From NCBI GenBank assembly GCA_020637755.1, contig JACKJW010000008.1, positions 1 to 64,000 of the forward strand: a stretch of DNA of 64,000 bases, written 5' to 3'. The notes under the pieces were generated by a model that did not search any database, was not told the DNA's origin, and worked only from the letters and a program-made list of their open reading frames with translations. A program made the translations under genes and the position numbers. Origin of the DNA: Brucellaceae bacterium (GTDB taxonomy: Bacteria; Pseudomonadota; Alphaproteobacteria; Rhizobiales; Rhizobiaceae). Positions 7,700 to 16,286 of the stretch are shown piece after piece; positions within the stretch are counted from its first letter, which is position 1; every line of letters starts with the position of its first letter.

Positions 7700-8925
7700 C
7701 CCTGCACTCCCCCTTGTTGTGCGTCTTCGGCGTCCCACGACCAGAAATCGCGGCCAAGCGAGGCCAGATGGCGGCTCAGCACCATCCGGTGCACCTCGTC
7801 TGCCCCGTCAACAAGCCTGGCCTGACGCGCATAGCGGTAGATCCACTCCAGCACCGTGTCGGTGGAGTAGCCACGTGCGCCATTGAGCTGGATGGCCGTA
7901 TCGGCTGCCTGATGAAGCAGATTGGCAACATGAATTTTCGCCATCGAGACTTCCTTCTGCCCGTAGCGGCCCTGGTCGATCTCCCAGGCGGCTTTAATGA
8001 CGAGCAGGCGGCCGATCTCGATGTCCATGGCGAGCTTGCCGAGCATCATTTTCACGCTTTCGCGTTCGATGAGACGCTGGCCGAAGCCCTCGCGCCGCGA
8101 GGCGTAATCGGTTGCAATCTCGACGCAGCGCTTGGACAAGCCGAGCCAGCGCATGCAATGGGTCAGCCGCGCCGGGCCGAGGCGTGCCTGCGTGACCTTG
8201 AGGCCGCGCCCGACACCGGCCAGCACGTCGCTTTCAGGAACCCTGAGACCATCAAAGACGATCTCGCAATGCCCGCCATGTTCCTCCGGCCCCATGATCG
8301 GGATGCGCCGATCGATGCGCCAGCTTGGCGTGTCCTTGTGGAACAGGAAGGCGGTCAGTCCACTGCGCGGATCATCCGACGTGCGCGCCATCAGCGTGAA
8401 ATGGGCCGCGCCTTCAGCACCGGTGATGAACCATTTGCGCCCGGTAATCACCCAGTCTGGGCCGTCGCGTTCGGCCCGCGTCAGCATCATGCCCGGATCG
8501 GACCCGCCGCCGGGATGGGGTTCGGTCATGGCAAAGGCAGAACGGACATCGCCCGCAACGATTGGTGCCAGCCAGCGCCGCTTCTGGTCCTCAGTCGCCA
8601 GCATGTCGAGCATCATCATGTTGCCGTCGTCCGGCGCGGCGGAATTGAAGACGACCGGTCCGAAGATCGAGCGGTTCATTTCCTCGTAGCAAACGGCCAT
8701 GCCGACCTTGCCGAAACCCTGCCCGCCCCATTCGCGCGAGACCTGAAGCGCCCAAAGCCCCTCTGCCTTGGCCTTGGCGCGAAGCGCAGCCAGCGCGGCC
8801 TCGCCAATGTTGCCATGGGCATCGTGATTGTCCCGGTCAGCCTCGACCGGAAGAATTTCCCGCTCCACGAAGGCGGCAATGCGGGCGCGGTAGTCTTCCA
8901 CTGCAGGCGGCAGGGTGAAATCCAT
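7696..8925 (-). CDS. Acyl-CoA dehydrogenase, ACAD11/LvaC-like
   Basis: 409 aa, full length for an acyl-CoA dehydrogenase (FAD flavoprotein). Features: N-terminal helical domain, FAD/substrate signature AFAMTEPHPGGGSDPGMM, WVITGRKWFITGA, a middle beta domain, and the C-terminal helical domain with QLNGARGYSTDTVLEWIYR. The stretch FNSAAPDDGNMMMLDML and the C-terminal DGADEVHRMVLSR resemble ACAD10/11 and LvaC rather than short- or medium-chain dehydrogenases. Family members of that group process phosphorylated 4-hydroxyacyl-CoA, releasing phosphate to give enoyl-CoA. Coupled to the phosphotransferase gene by a 4-base overlap, and 12 bases after the SDR gene. The specific substrate is unknown. 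Confidence 0.88.
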   Translation of the reverse strand: MDFTLPPAVEDYRARIAAFVEREILPVEADRDNHDAHGNIGEAALAALRAKAKAEGLWALQVSREWGGQGFGKVGMAVCYEEMNRSIFGPVVFNSAAPDDGNMMMLDMLATEDQKRRWLAPIVAGDVRSAFAMTEPHPGGGSDPGMMLTRAERDGPDWVITGRKWFITGAEGAAHFTLMARTSDDPRSGLTAFLFHKDTPSWRIDRRIPIMGPEEHGGHCEIVFDGLRVPESDVLAGVGRGLKVTQARLGPARLTHCMRWLGLSKRCVEIATDYASRREGFGQRLIERESVKMMLGKLAMDIEIGRLLVIKAAWEIDQGRYGQKEVSMAKIHVANLLHQAADTAIQLNGARGYSTDTVLEWIYRYARQARLVDGADEVHRMVLSRHLASLGRDFWSWDAEDAQQGGVQG

Positions 8926-8937
8926 GGGAACGTCCCC

Positions 8938-9678
8938 TTACAAGCTTGAAACGAGGTGCCCGCCATCCACCGGAAGGGCACAGCCGGTCACATAGGCCGC
9001 CGCATCCGACAGCAGCATCAGCAACGGTGCATCGAGATCGGACAATTGACCGAGTCGGCGTTGCGGAATGCGGCGAATCAGCGCCTTCCCGGCATCCGAG
9101 GCAAAAAAGTCGCGGTTGAGCGGTGTCTCGATATAGCCGGGGCAAAGTGCATTGACCCGGATACCGTGACGCGCCCATTCCAGTGCCTGCGCCTTCGTCA
9201 GTTGAACCAGCGCCGCCTTGGACGCGGTATAGGCCGGCACACCGCCCGCCACCCGAAGCCCGAGGATGGAGGCAATGTTGACGATGCTTCCACCTGTGCC
9301 GCGATCCACCATGGACCGCGCCGCGGCTTGGGCGACCAGAAATGCGCCCTTCAAATTGGTATCGACCACGGAAGAAAACTCCTCCGCCGTCATGTCGAGT
9401 GCGGAACCGGTCCCGGCAATTCCGGCATTGTTGACGACGGCATCCGGCATGCGCGTCATGACGCGGAATGCAGCGGAAACGGATGCCTCGTCAGCGACGT
9501 CCATCTCCACGGCTTCCGCACTGCCGCCCCCGGCACAAAGCATGTTGGCAAGGGCATCCACCTTTGCGACGCGCCGCGCGGCCAGCACCACATGGAAGCC
9601 GTTGGCACTCAACAGCCGGGCGAAATGTTCGCCCAGCCCGCTTGAAGCGCCGGTCACAAGGGCTGTCCTGCCTTCCAT
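8938..9678 (-). CDS. Short-chain dehydrogenase/reductase (SDR)
   Basis: 246 aa classical SDR. Cofactor motif TGASSGLG, NNAG motif (VVNNAGIAG), catalytic Ser in NIASILG and YTASK as YxxxK. The C-terminal PVDGGH is typical. An arginine pair (AARRV) after the second strand suggests NADP(H). The frame is open to a TTG at 9684, but the ATG at 9678 has GGGAGGG 7 bases upstream and is chosen. It lies between the ALDH and ACAD genes with short gaps, so is likely co-transcribed. A 3-hydroxyacyl or alcohol dehydrogenase role is possible; substrate cannot be read from sequence. Confidence 0.85.
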   Translation of the reverse strand: MEGRTALVTGASSGLGEHFARLLSANGFHVVLAARRVAKVDALANMLCAGGGSAEAVEMDVADEASVSAAFRVMTRMPDAVVNNAGIAGTGSALDMTAEEFSSVVDTNLKGAFLVAQAAARSMVDRGTGGSIVNIASILGLRVAGGVPAYTASKAALVQLTKAQALEWARHGIRVNALCPGYIETPLNRDFFASDAGKALIRRIPQRRLGQLSDLDAPLLMLLSDAAAYVTGCALPVDGGHLVSSL

Positions 9679-9700
9679 CGCCAATCCCTCCCCGGTCCCG

Positions 9701-11149
9701 TCAGAACGGATAGTGCTGGGACGGGTCCTCTATGGTGATCCAGCGCAGGTCGGTGAATTCATATATCGCCGCCTGCCCGCCGAAACGGCCATAGCCGGAA
9801 TCCTTCACACCACCAAACGGCATTTGCGGTTCGTCTGCAACCGTCGGACCATTGATGTGGCAAATCCCGCTTTGCAGCCGGTTGGCGACGGACAGGGCAC
9901 GGCCGATATCCTGGCTGAAGACCGCTGAAGACAGGCCATATTCGGTGTCGTTGGCCACGCGCACGGCTTCATCGGTATTGGCGACACGGATGATCGACTT
10001 GACCGGACCGAAACTTTCTTCCGCATAGATGCGCATGGCGGGAGTCACCCCGTCCAGAAGAGTGGCGGAATGCAGGGCGCCCTTGCCCTCGCCCCCGGCC
10101 ACAACCTTCGCGCCCTTTGACGTGGCGTCGGCCAGAAGCTGTGCCATCTTGGTCCCGGATTCAGGTGTCACAAGTGCGCCCAGCACAACGTCACCGGCAG
10201 CGGGGTCGCCCCATGGCAGGCCTGCCGCGCGCTCGGCGAATTTCTTCACGAAGGCATCGGCAACGGCGTCCACCACGATGATGCGTTCGGTGGACATGCA
10301 GATCTGGCCCTGGTTCATGAACGCGCCGAAGATGGCAGCGTTCACCGCACCGTCCAGATCGGCATCTTCCAGCACCAGAAGCGGGGCTTTTCCGCCCAGT
10401 TCCAGCAGCGAGGGCTTGAGGTTTTCGCCGGCCAAACGGCCAATGATGCGCCCGACCCCACTTGAACCGGTGAAATTGACATGACGGACGGCTGGCGCCT
10501 CGATCAATGCGCGTACGACGTCCGGCGCATCCTTTGGCGCATTGGTGACCACATTGATGGCGCCCTTGGGAAGGCCGGCTTCCACCAGGCATTCACCGAT
10601 CAGCGCATGGGTTTGCGGACACATTTCGGAGGCCTTGAGCACGACCGTGTTGCCGCAGGCGAGCGGCATGGCAACCGCGCGCACGCCGAGGATGACTGGC
10701 GCGTTCCAGGGCGCGATGCCGAGGCAGACACCGCGCGGACGGTGCACGGCCATGGCCAAGGTGCCGGGCTTGTTGGCCGGGATCACCTGGCCGCCGATCT
10801 GGGTGGTCATGGCTGCGGCTTCGCGCAGGATGCCGCCCGCCAGATGAACATTGAAGCCTGCCCATACGCGCGTTGCACCTGTTTCACGCACCATGGCCTC
10901 AACAAAGTCCCCGGCGCGGCGGTCCAGAATGTCGGCAGCCATGTTCAGCAGCGCACGGCGTTGAGCAGGTCCGGTCGCCGACCAGCCCGCGAAAGCGGCC
11001 TCGGCAGCAGCCACGGCAGCAAGCGCGTCGGCGACGCCGCCAGCTGCGGCGCGGGTGGCGACCGCACCGGTGACCGGGTTGAGGCGCTCAAAATGGTGGC
11101 CGCTTTCAGCCGGGACACGTTCCCCGGCGATCAGGAGTTCGGTCTGCAT
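9701..11149 (-). CDS. NAD(P)-dependent aldehyde dehydrogenase
   Basis: 482 aa. Catalytic Cys284 (NQGQICMSTERI), general base Glu250 (LELGGKAP) and the cofactor-loop motif FTGSSGVGRIIG are all present, with the proton-relay Asn in APWNAP. It oxidises an aldehyde to the acid. By overall look it is nearest to the salicylaldehyde/vanillin/benzaldehyde dehydrogenase branch, but substrate class is uncertain. It sits between two SDR genes, one CalA-like, consistent with alcohol to aldehyde to acid oxidation. The start ATG 11149 is 13 bases from the preceding stop. Confidence 0.92.
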   Translation of the reverse strand: MQTELLIAGERVPAESGHHFERLNPVTGAVATRAAAGGVADALAAVAAAEAAFAGWSATGPAQRRALLNMAADILDRRAGDFVEAMVRETGATRVWAGFNVHLAGGILREAAAMTTQIGGQVIPANKPGTLAMAVHRPRGVCLGIAPWNAPVILGVRAVAMPLACGNTVVLKASEMCPQTHALIGECLVEAGLPKGAINVVTNAPKDAPDVVRALIEAPAVRHVNFTGSSGVGRIIGRLAGENLKPSLLELGGKAPLLVLEDADLDGAVNAAIFGAFMNQGQICMSTERIIVVDAVADAFVKKFAERAAGLPWGDPAAGDVVLGALVTPESGTKMAQLLADATSKGAKVVAGGEGKGALHSATLLDGVTPAMRIYAEESFGPVKSIIRVANTDEAVRVANDTEYGLSSAVFSQDIGRALSVANRLQSGICHINGPTVADEPQMPFGGVKDSGYGRFGGQAAIYEFTDLRWITIEDPSQHYPF

Positions 11150-11162
11150 GGTTCGGATTTCC

Positions 11163-11942
11163 TCAGGTCAGTCCGTTGGACGTGGCGTCGATATGGGCGC
11201 GCATGCCGCCATCGGTGGCAATGTTGGTGCCGCGCAGCCACACCGAACCCGGCGACAGCAGGAAGGTGACAACCGGTGCAATGTCGACGGGCGTTCCCGG
11301 CCGGTCCATGATGCGCATGTCTTCCTCGGCGCGCTCGCCCAGCGTTTCGAGAAAGTCCTTGAGGATCGGCGTCTGAACAGGACCGGGGCTGACGGCATTC
11401 ATGCGGATGCCGCGCGCACGCCATGTCCAGCGGTTCTCGTGGGTCCATGCCACCAGCGCCTGCTTGGAAAAGAAGTAGCTGTTATCCTTGTCGATGCCGT
11501 GGTCGGCACAGAATTTTGCCACGCCGCCAAGGGCCAGGCCGTCCGCAGCCTTGATTTTTGCCACTTCGCCTTCCCAGCCGATCCCGGCCAGAGATGCCAG
11601 GTTCACGATCGAGGCGCCATCGGCCATGCTGTCGACCAGGCCGAGCGTCAGCCGCTTGAGGGCCACAAGATTGACCGCAATCACCACCTCTGGTGCCGCT
11701 GTCGGCGGCACGCCGGCGATGTTCGCCAGTCCATCGGCCTTGAGCGGCTTCAGCTTTTCGATCAGCGCGTCCAGTTCCGTTTCGTTCGTCAGGTCGGCCT
11801 GGTGGAAGCCTTCAAGCGGTTCGGAGGGTGCATTGCGGTCGATACCGATGACCCGGCCGCCTGCGGCCCGGACGTGCCGCACCGTCTCCTGCCCGATGCC
11901 TGACGAGACACCGGTGATGATGATGGTTTTTCCCTTGAGCAT
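11163..11942 (-). CDS. SDR oxidoreductase, coniferyl-alcohol/3-alpha-hydroxysteroid dehydrogenase-like
   Basis: 259 aa. Cofactor motif TGVSSGIGQE, then GLANIAGVP in place of NNAG, the catalytic Ser in NLASLAG and YFFSK as YxxxK, followed by NAVSPGPVQTPIL and a C-terminal DGG. The pattern GVSSGIG..., IGIDRN..., NIAGVP and SPGPVQTPIL recalls coniferyl-alcohol dehydrogenase CalA and 3-alpha-hydroxysteroid dehydrogenases. IGIDRN has an acidic residue after the second strand, suggesting NAD(H). It lies directly before the ALDH gene, so oxidation of a primary or cyclic alcohol is a reasonable guess. Same operon as the flavin monooxygenase, 12 bases downstream of it. Confidence 0.85.
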   Translation of the reverse strand: MLKGKTIIITGVSSGIGQETVRHVRAAGGRVIGIDRNAPSEPLEGFHQADLTNETELDALIEKLKPLKADGLANIAGVPPTAAPEVVIAVNLVALKRLTLGLVDSMADGASIVNLASLAGIGWEGEVAKIKAADGLALGGVAKFCADHGIDKDNSYFFSKQALVAWTHENRWTWRARGIRMNAVSPGPVQTPILKDFLETLGERAEEDMRIMDRPGTPVDIAPVVTFLLSPGSVWLRGTNIATDGGMRAHIDATSNGLT

Positions 11943-11954
11943 GACGCCCCTCCC

Positions 11955-13445
11955 TTATTCGGCAGCCACGGCGGGCGTGCCGGTATAGCCTTCCGGGTGG
12001 AAGGTCCCGTTGGCATCGCGGAAAGCGTAGGCAAAATCCGGCCACAGGACGGTCAGGCGGTCGCTCTTCGGATCGCGGTACCAGAACTTGCAACCGCCCT
12101 CCATCCAGACGGTGCCTTCAGCGCGGCTCTCGATGGCCTCGAGATAACCGGCTTCCGCCTCGGCCTTGGCCTCGAGCACCTCAAACCCGTTCTCGCTCAC
12201 GAAATCGAGCGCGCCGAGAATGTAGTCCACCTGCGCCTCGATCATGAAGACCATGGTATGGTGGCCGAGACCCGTGTTCGGCCCCAGCACCATGAACATG
12301 TTGGGGAAGTTCGGCACTGCGATGGAATCGTAAGCCTGCATGCCGCGGTCCCACTGGTCGGCGAGCAGCGTGCCGCCCTTGCCGCGAACCGCCTTGGAGA
12401 TCGGCGGCATCGGTGCCTCGAAACCGGTGGCGAAGACGAGAATGTCCACGTCGTAGGCGTTGCCGCTGCCCGCTGTTGCCGTGCTGCCGTTGACGCTGGC
12501 GAGCGCCGAAGTCTCAAGCGTCACATTGTCCTGGTTGAAGGCCGGATAGTAGTTGTTGGCAATCAGGACGCGCTTGCAGCCGATTTCGTAATGCGGCGTC
12601 AGCTTGGCGCGCAGGTCCTTGTCCGGAACCTGGTCTGCCAGATGGCTGAGTGCCATGTTGCGCGCTTCGGCGACGGCAGTCGGCACGTTGCGGCGCTGCG
12701 CGAACATGGACTCGCCGAACCAGAAAATGTCCTTGCGCAAATTGTCCATGGTCTCGGGAAGCCGCGCAAAGGTGCGCTTTTCAGCTTCGGTATAGGCACG
12801 ATCCGGTCGCGGAATGATGTAAGGCGCGCTCCGCTGGAACACGACCAGTTCCTTAGCCACCTTGGCCAGTTCCGGCACGATCTGGATGGCCGAGGCACCC
12901 GACCCGACCACGCCGATGCGCTTGCCTTCCAGATTGACCGAATGGTCCCACTGCGACGAATGGAAGGTTGCACCGGTGAACCCGTCCATGCCCGGAATAT
13001 CGGGCAGCACGGCATCGGCCAGCACACCGGTCGCGGTGATCAGGTAGCGTGCACGCCAGGTGCCACGCGGTGTCTCGACCGTCCAGGTGCGGCTCTTCTC
13101 GTCCCATGTCGCTGCATCGGCATTGGCACCGAAATGGATGTGCGGCACGAGTCCGGTCTTGCTGGCGCAATCGCGCAGATAATCCCAGATTTCACCGCCA
13201 GGCGAGAACACGCGGCTCCAGTCGGCCTTGGGCATGTAGGAAAAGGAATAGAGGTGCGAGGGCACGTCGCAAGCCACACCCGGATAGGTGTTGTCGCGCC
13301 ATGCGCCCCCCACGTCATCGGCCCGTTCGAGGATCACGAAATCGTCGAAGCCGGTCTCCTTCAGCTTCATCGCCATGCCGAGCCCGCCAAAGCCCGCGCC
13401 GACGATGATGATGGAGGTTTCGTGAATGATCTTGGTCTCGGTCAT
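11955..13445 (-). CDS. Flavin-containing monooxygenase, Baeyer-Villiger type
   Basis: 496 aa. First nucleotide-binding motif GAGFGG (16-21, FAD), second GSGASA (181-186, NADPH), and between them the fingerprint FxGxxxHxxxWD (F156, G158, H162, W166, D167) that marks type I Baeyer-Villiger monooxygenases and related class B flavoproteins. Further family stretches are VGGAWRDNTYPGVACDVPSHLY and ATGF at the third conserved site. Such enzymes insert oxygen next to a carbonyl, turning ketones into esters or lactones. The next gene upstream encodes an alpha/beta hydrolase (20-base gap), as in cycloalkanone and terpenoid ketone pathways. The native ketone is unknown. Confidence 0.9.
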   Translation of the reverse strand: MTETKIIHETSIIIVGAGFGGLGMAMKLKETGFDDFVILERADDVGGAWRDNTYPGVACDVPSHLYSFSYMPKADWSRVFSPGGEIWDYLRDCASKTGLVPHIHFGANADAATWDEKSRTWTVETPRGTWRARYLITATGVLADAVLPDIPGMDGFTGATFHSSQWDHSVNLEGKRIGVVGSGASAIQIVPELAKVAKELVVFQRSAPYIIPRPDRAYTEAEKRTFARLPETMDNLRKDIFWFGESMFAQRRNVPTAVAEARNMALSHLADQVPDKDLRAKLTPHYEIGCKRVLIANNYYPAFNQDNVTLETSALASVNGSTATAGSGNAYDVDILVFATGFEAPMPPISKAVRGKGGTLLADQWDRGMQAYDSIAVPNFPNMFMVLGPNTGLGHHTMVFMIEAQVDYILGALDFVSENGFEVLEAKAEAEAGYLEAIESRAEGTVWMEGGCKFWYRDPKSDRLTVLWPDFAYAFRDANGTFHPEGYTGTPAVAAE

Positions 13446-13465
13446 CTTCTCTCTCCCTGCGCGTG

Positions 13466-14335
13466 TTACGGGTTGATTGCCGGAATGCGTTCGCCGGGCC
13501 CGTATTCGTCCGGGTCCAGGTTGAACCGGTCGACCAGACGGGTAACCTCGGCGGCCCGCTCGAAGACCACCGCGTGGCCCGAGGCGACTTCGGCATAGCG
13601 GGCATCGTCGATCATCCCGAACAGCTGGCGGCAGTGATGCGGCGCGACCATCGTGTCATGGGTGCCCGCGATGATCAGCGTCTTCGCCCTGATCGCGGCC
13701 ACCTGTTCGGAAATGTCGACGCGGGCATTCAGCTCCATCTGCGCATCCACGAAGGCGTCGAGCGGCATGGCGCCTGCCGCCATCATTTCAACCGTCTTGT
13801 CAGCCAGAAAGGGCGCGCCGAAGGCCGCATAGATGGTGTAGTCGGCAATCTCGGGCACGCCCGCGCGGCGCAGGGCAAACCAGGTCCGGTTGAAGAAAGT
13901 CATCATCGCGTCGGTCTTGGCCCAGCCGGCGAGCAGCACGAGATTGGCCACCCGCGAAGGATTGCGCGCTGCCAGGAACGCCGTGACGACCGCTCCGAGT
14001 GAGAAGCCGAGCAGCGTGACGGGCGTGTCGCCGCAGGCCGCCTTCATGACGGCCAGAACCTGAGCCTCGATATGCTCCAGCTCCAGCCTTTCGCCTTCGG
14101 CAACCGGCATGGCAAGATCGAGCGAGATCACCCGGTGATTGACGGCAAGCATCGGGAAGATGAAGCCGAAATGCCCCAGCGTAGAACCTGACGAGCCGTG
14201 CACGAGCACGATGGGCGCGGTGCCGGTATTGCCCTGCCCGGCCTCATGCCAAGTGACGGCGACACCGTTGACGTCGATCTGCCGGGTCACGACACCCCGT
14301 GCCATCTCCGGAATGGAATTTGCGTTGGCGTTCAC
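13466..14335 (-). CDS. Alpha/beta hydrolase (possible lactone or ester hydrolase)
   Basis: 289 aa from the GTG at 14335, which has a strong AAGGAGG site 5 bases upstream; the frame is open to 14431 and an ATG at 14350 overlaps that ribosome site, so GTG is preferred. Oxyanion-hole region VHGSSG, nucleophile elbow GFSLGA (Ser112), acid in AGTHDTMVAP and His in SGHAVVFE form the triad. Located between two SDR genes and the Baeyer-Villiger-type monooxygenase; hydrolysis of the ester or lactone made by that enzyme is the simplest reading. Alpha/beta hydrolases have wide substrate ranges, so this is inference. Confidence 0.82.
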   Translation of the reverse strand: MNANANSIPEMARGVVTRQIDVNGVAVTWHEAGQGNTGTAPIVLVHGSSGSTLGHFGFIFPMLAVNHRVISLDLAMPVAEGERLELEHIEAQVLAVMKAACGDTPVTLLGFSLGAVVTAFLAARNPSRVANLVLLAGWAKTDAMMTFFNRTWFALRRAGVPEIADYTIYAAFGAPFLADKTVEMMAAGAMPLDAFVDAQMELNARVDISEQVAAIRAKTLIIAGTHDTMVAPHHCRQLFGMIDDARYAEVASGHAVVFERAAEVTRLVDRFNLDPDEYGPGERIPAINP

Positions 14336-14458
14336 TTGCTCCTCCTTCATTCCCTGACCCGGCGCGTGGCGCAGCCGGGAAATCCTCTCCGGGATGTGAT
14401 CCGGCGCCTTGCGCCCGATCCGGAATCCCATCCTCCGGCCCGGAATCTAGACCGGACC

Positions 14459-14485
14459 CGCCGGAGGGCTTTGCCTCCTCCGGCG
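14459..14485. terminator. GC-rich hairpin between SDR and hydrolase genes
   Basis: Perfect 9-bp arms CGCCGGAGG (14459-14467) and CCTCCGGCG (14477-14485) with a 9-nt loop, in the 174-base gap between two - strand genes. No T-run follows on the - strand, so it is at best a weak terminator, an RNA-processing hairpin or a pause site. It may reduce expression of the downstream hydrolase-monooxygenase block relative to the SDR pair. Confidence 0.35.
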
Positions 14486-14509
14486 CAATTCATTTGCACC
14501 GGCGGTGCC

Positions 14510-15286
14510 TCAGTAGCCGGTGGACGGGCGCATCAGCTCGCGCCGCTCCTCCATCGGCGTTGCGTCGAAAAACGCCGAAGCCTCACGGTCCTCGTCACGC
14601 ACGAACCAGTGCACCCTGCGTCCCGACACAGCGTCGAAAACGGTCTGGGCCACCATGTCCGGCGTCACGTGCACACCGGCAAGACCGACGGATTTTGCCT
14701 GTGTGTCGGCCCGGGAGAGCATCGGCGTATCGACGTAGCCGACCATCACATCGCAAACCCAGATGCCGGCCTTTTCCAATTCGATGTTGAGCGCCTCGGT
14801 GAGGGCACGCACCGCGAACTTGCTGGCCGAATAGACCGCAAGGTCCGGCACGCCATGGATGGCAGCCGCCGAACTCATCGTGACGACATGCGCGCCATCA
14901 GCCGCTTTCAGGAACGGGAGGGCCTGCATGATGGCGTTGACCACGCCCTTGATATTGACATCGACCATTGCATCGAGCCGGTCGAGCGAGGCTTGCTCGA
15001 AGGGATGCATGTCGAGGAGACCGGCCGAGTTGAACAGCGCGGTCAGGCCTCCGCCCTCCCCGCAAAAATCGGAAATGGCCCGCCGCATCGCGTCCCGGTC
15101 GAGCACATCCACCGAAAAGGCCTGAGCTTCGCCATCCAGATCGCGCGCCAAGTGGTGGGCAGCCTCGCCATCGCGGTCGGCGAGCGCAACGCGCCAGCCC
15201 TTCGCGGCGAACAGGCGCGCGGTTGCTGCGCCAATGCCGGAGCCGGCACCGGTGATGAAGATCGTCTTCTTATCTAGTGATGCCAT
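14510..15286 (-). CDS. Short-chain dehydrogenase/reductase (SDR)
   Basis: 258 aa. TGAGSGIG cofactor motif with DRD after the second strand (NAD preference likely), FNSAGLL replacing NNAG, catalytic Ser in TMSSAAAIHG and YSASK. The C-terminal part is longer than in FabG-like SDRs and ends without the usual DGG, carrying instead a charged stretch (FVRDEDREASAFF). It recalls cis/retinol-dehydrogenase-like SDRs of catabolic clusters. Follows another SDR gene with a 21-base gap. Substrate not predictable. Confidence 0.83.
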   Translation of the reverse strand: MASLDKKTIFITGAGSGIGAATARLFAAKGWRVALADRDGEAAHHLARDLDGEAQAFSVDVLDRDAMRRAISDFCGEGGGLTALFNSAGLLDMHPFEQASLDRLDAMVDVNIKGVVNAIMQALPFLKAADGAHVVTMSSAAAIHGVPDLAVYSASKFAVRALTEALNIELEKAGIWVCDVMVGYVDTPMLSRADTQAKSVGLAGVHVTPDMVAQTVFDAVSGRRVHWFVRDEDREASAFFDATPMEERRELMRPSTGY

Positions 15287-15307
15287 GATGCTCTCCCCGG
15301 CACGTAC

Positions 15308-16063
15308 TCAATCGACGAACTGGCCACCGGCGGAGTAAAGCGTCTGCCCCGTTGTGTAGCTGCTGTCCTCGCAGGCGAGAAAAAGTGCGGCATTGGCCTG
15401 CTCGCGCGGCGTGCCGGTGCGTTTCATCGGTGTCATGCCCATGGCCCACAGGTCCTCATCACTGCCCTTGGCAAAATCCCACATAGGCGTTGCCGTAAAG
15501 CCCGGCGCCAGCGCGTTGACGCGAATGCCTGTTTCGGCCAGTTCCAGCGCCATCACCTTGGTCATCATGATCACACCGGCCTTGGCCATGCAGTAGGGAC
15601 CGGATCCGGTGATCGGGATCTTGCCCGCCGTCGACGCAATGTTGACGATGGTGCCGCCCGACCCTTGCGCGATGAAGCGGCGCGCCAGCGCCTGCGCACC
15701 GCGCAGGACACCGGTCATGTTGATGTCGATCATGCGCTGGTAAACACTGAGGTCGAGCTCCAGCATGGGGATCGGGTCCAGCCGGATTCCGGCGGCAAGC
15801 ACACCGGTATCAATGCGGCCAAATGCATCAATGGCCGCGGCAACCATGGCTTCGCAATCGGTGTCCGATGTCGTATTGACCCGAACCTGGATGGACTGCG
15901 CGCCTGCCTTTTCCACCAATGCTGCTGTCACGTCGCAGGCATTCATGTCGGCAAGGACTAGTCTTGCACCCTCTTCTGCAAAACGCTGGGCGATGGCCTG
16001 CCCGATGCCGCTCGCCGCGCCTGTGATGACGGCAACCTTGCCGTCGAGCTTGCCTTGGGTCAT
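15308..16063 (-). CDS. Short-chain dehydrogenase/reductase (SDR)
   Basis: 251 aa classical SDR. TGAASGIG cofactor motif, Asp in LADMN (NAD preference), catalytic Ser in NIASTAGKIP, YCMAK as YxxxK, and PGFTATPM. The usual NNAG is replaced by VLAAGIRL, in which the Asn that organises the active site is not evident. It is the first gene after the livF-end hairpin, so may begin a transcript or depend on read-through from the transporter genes. Specific role in the pathway unknown. Confidence 0.83.
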   Translation of the reverse strand: MTQGKLDGKVAVITGAASGIGQAIAQRFAEEGARLVLADMNACDVTAALVEKAGAQSIQVRVNTTSDTDCEAMVAAAIDAFGRIDTGVLAAGIRLDPIPMLELDLSVYQRMIDINMTGVLRGAQALARRFIAQGSGGTIVNIASTAGKIPITGSGPYCMAKAGVIMMTKVMALELAETGIRVNALAPGFTATPMWDFAKGSDEDLWAMGMTPMKRTGTPREQANAALFLACEDSSYTTGQTLYSAGGQFVD

Positions 16064-16236
16064 CGGATAGCCTCCCTCGAACTGTGTCGTGGAAAGCAGG
16101 CCGGAGCATGCTTTCCCTCTCTCCCTAAAGGAAGCCTAGCCCAAGGTTCATCCGCCCTGTTGTTGCCCGAAGCGCCAAGAATTTGCGCTGAGCGCACTGT
16201 GCGTGCTGCGTCGCAAACCGGTTTCGCAAAAGCAGA

Positions 16237-16259
16237 CAGGCACCCGCCGGGGGTGCCTG
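16237..16259 (-). terminator. Likely intrinsic terminator after livF-type gene
   Basis: Perfect 9-bp arms CAGGCACCC (16237-16245) and GGGTGCCTG (16251-16259), 5-nt loop. On the - strand the stem is followed by TCTGCTTTTG, a short imperfect U-tract. It lies 28 bases past the stop of the ATPase gene (16287) and separates the transporter genes from the downstream enzyme genes. It may be leaky. Confidence 0.6.
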
Positions 16260-16286
16260 CCGATGCGGCCGTGCTTGGGAGGCGTG

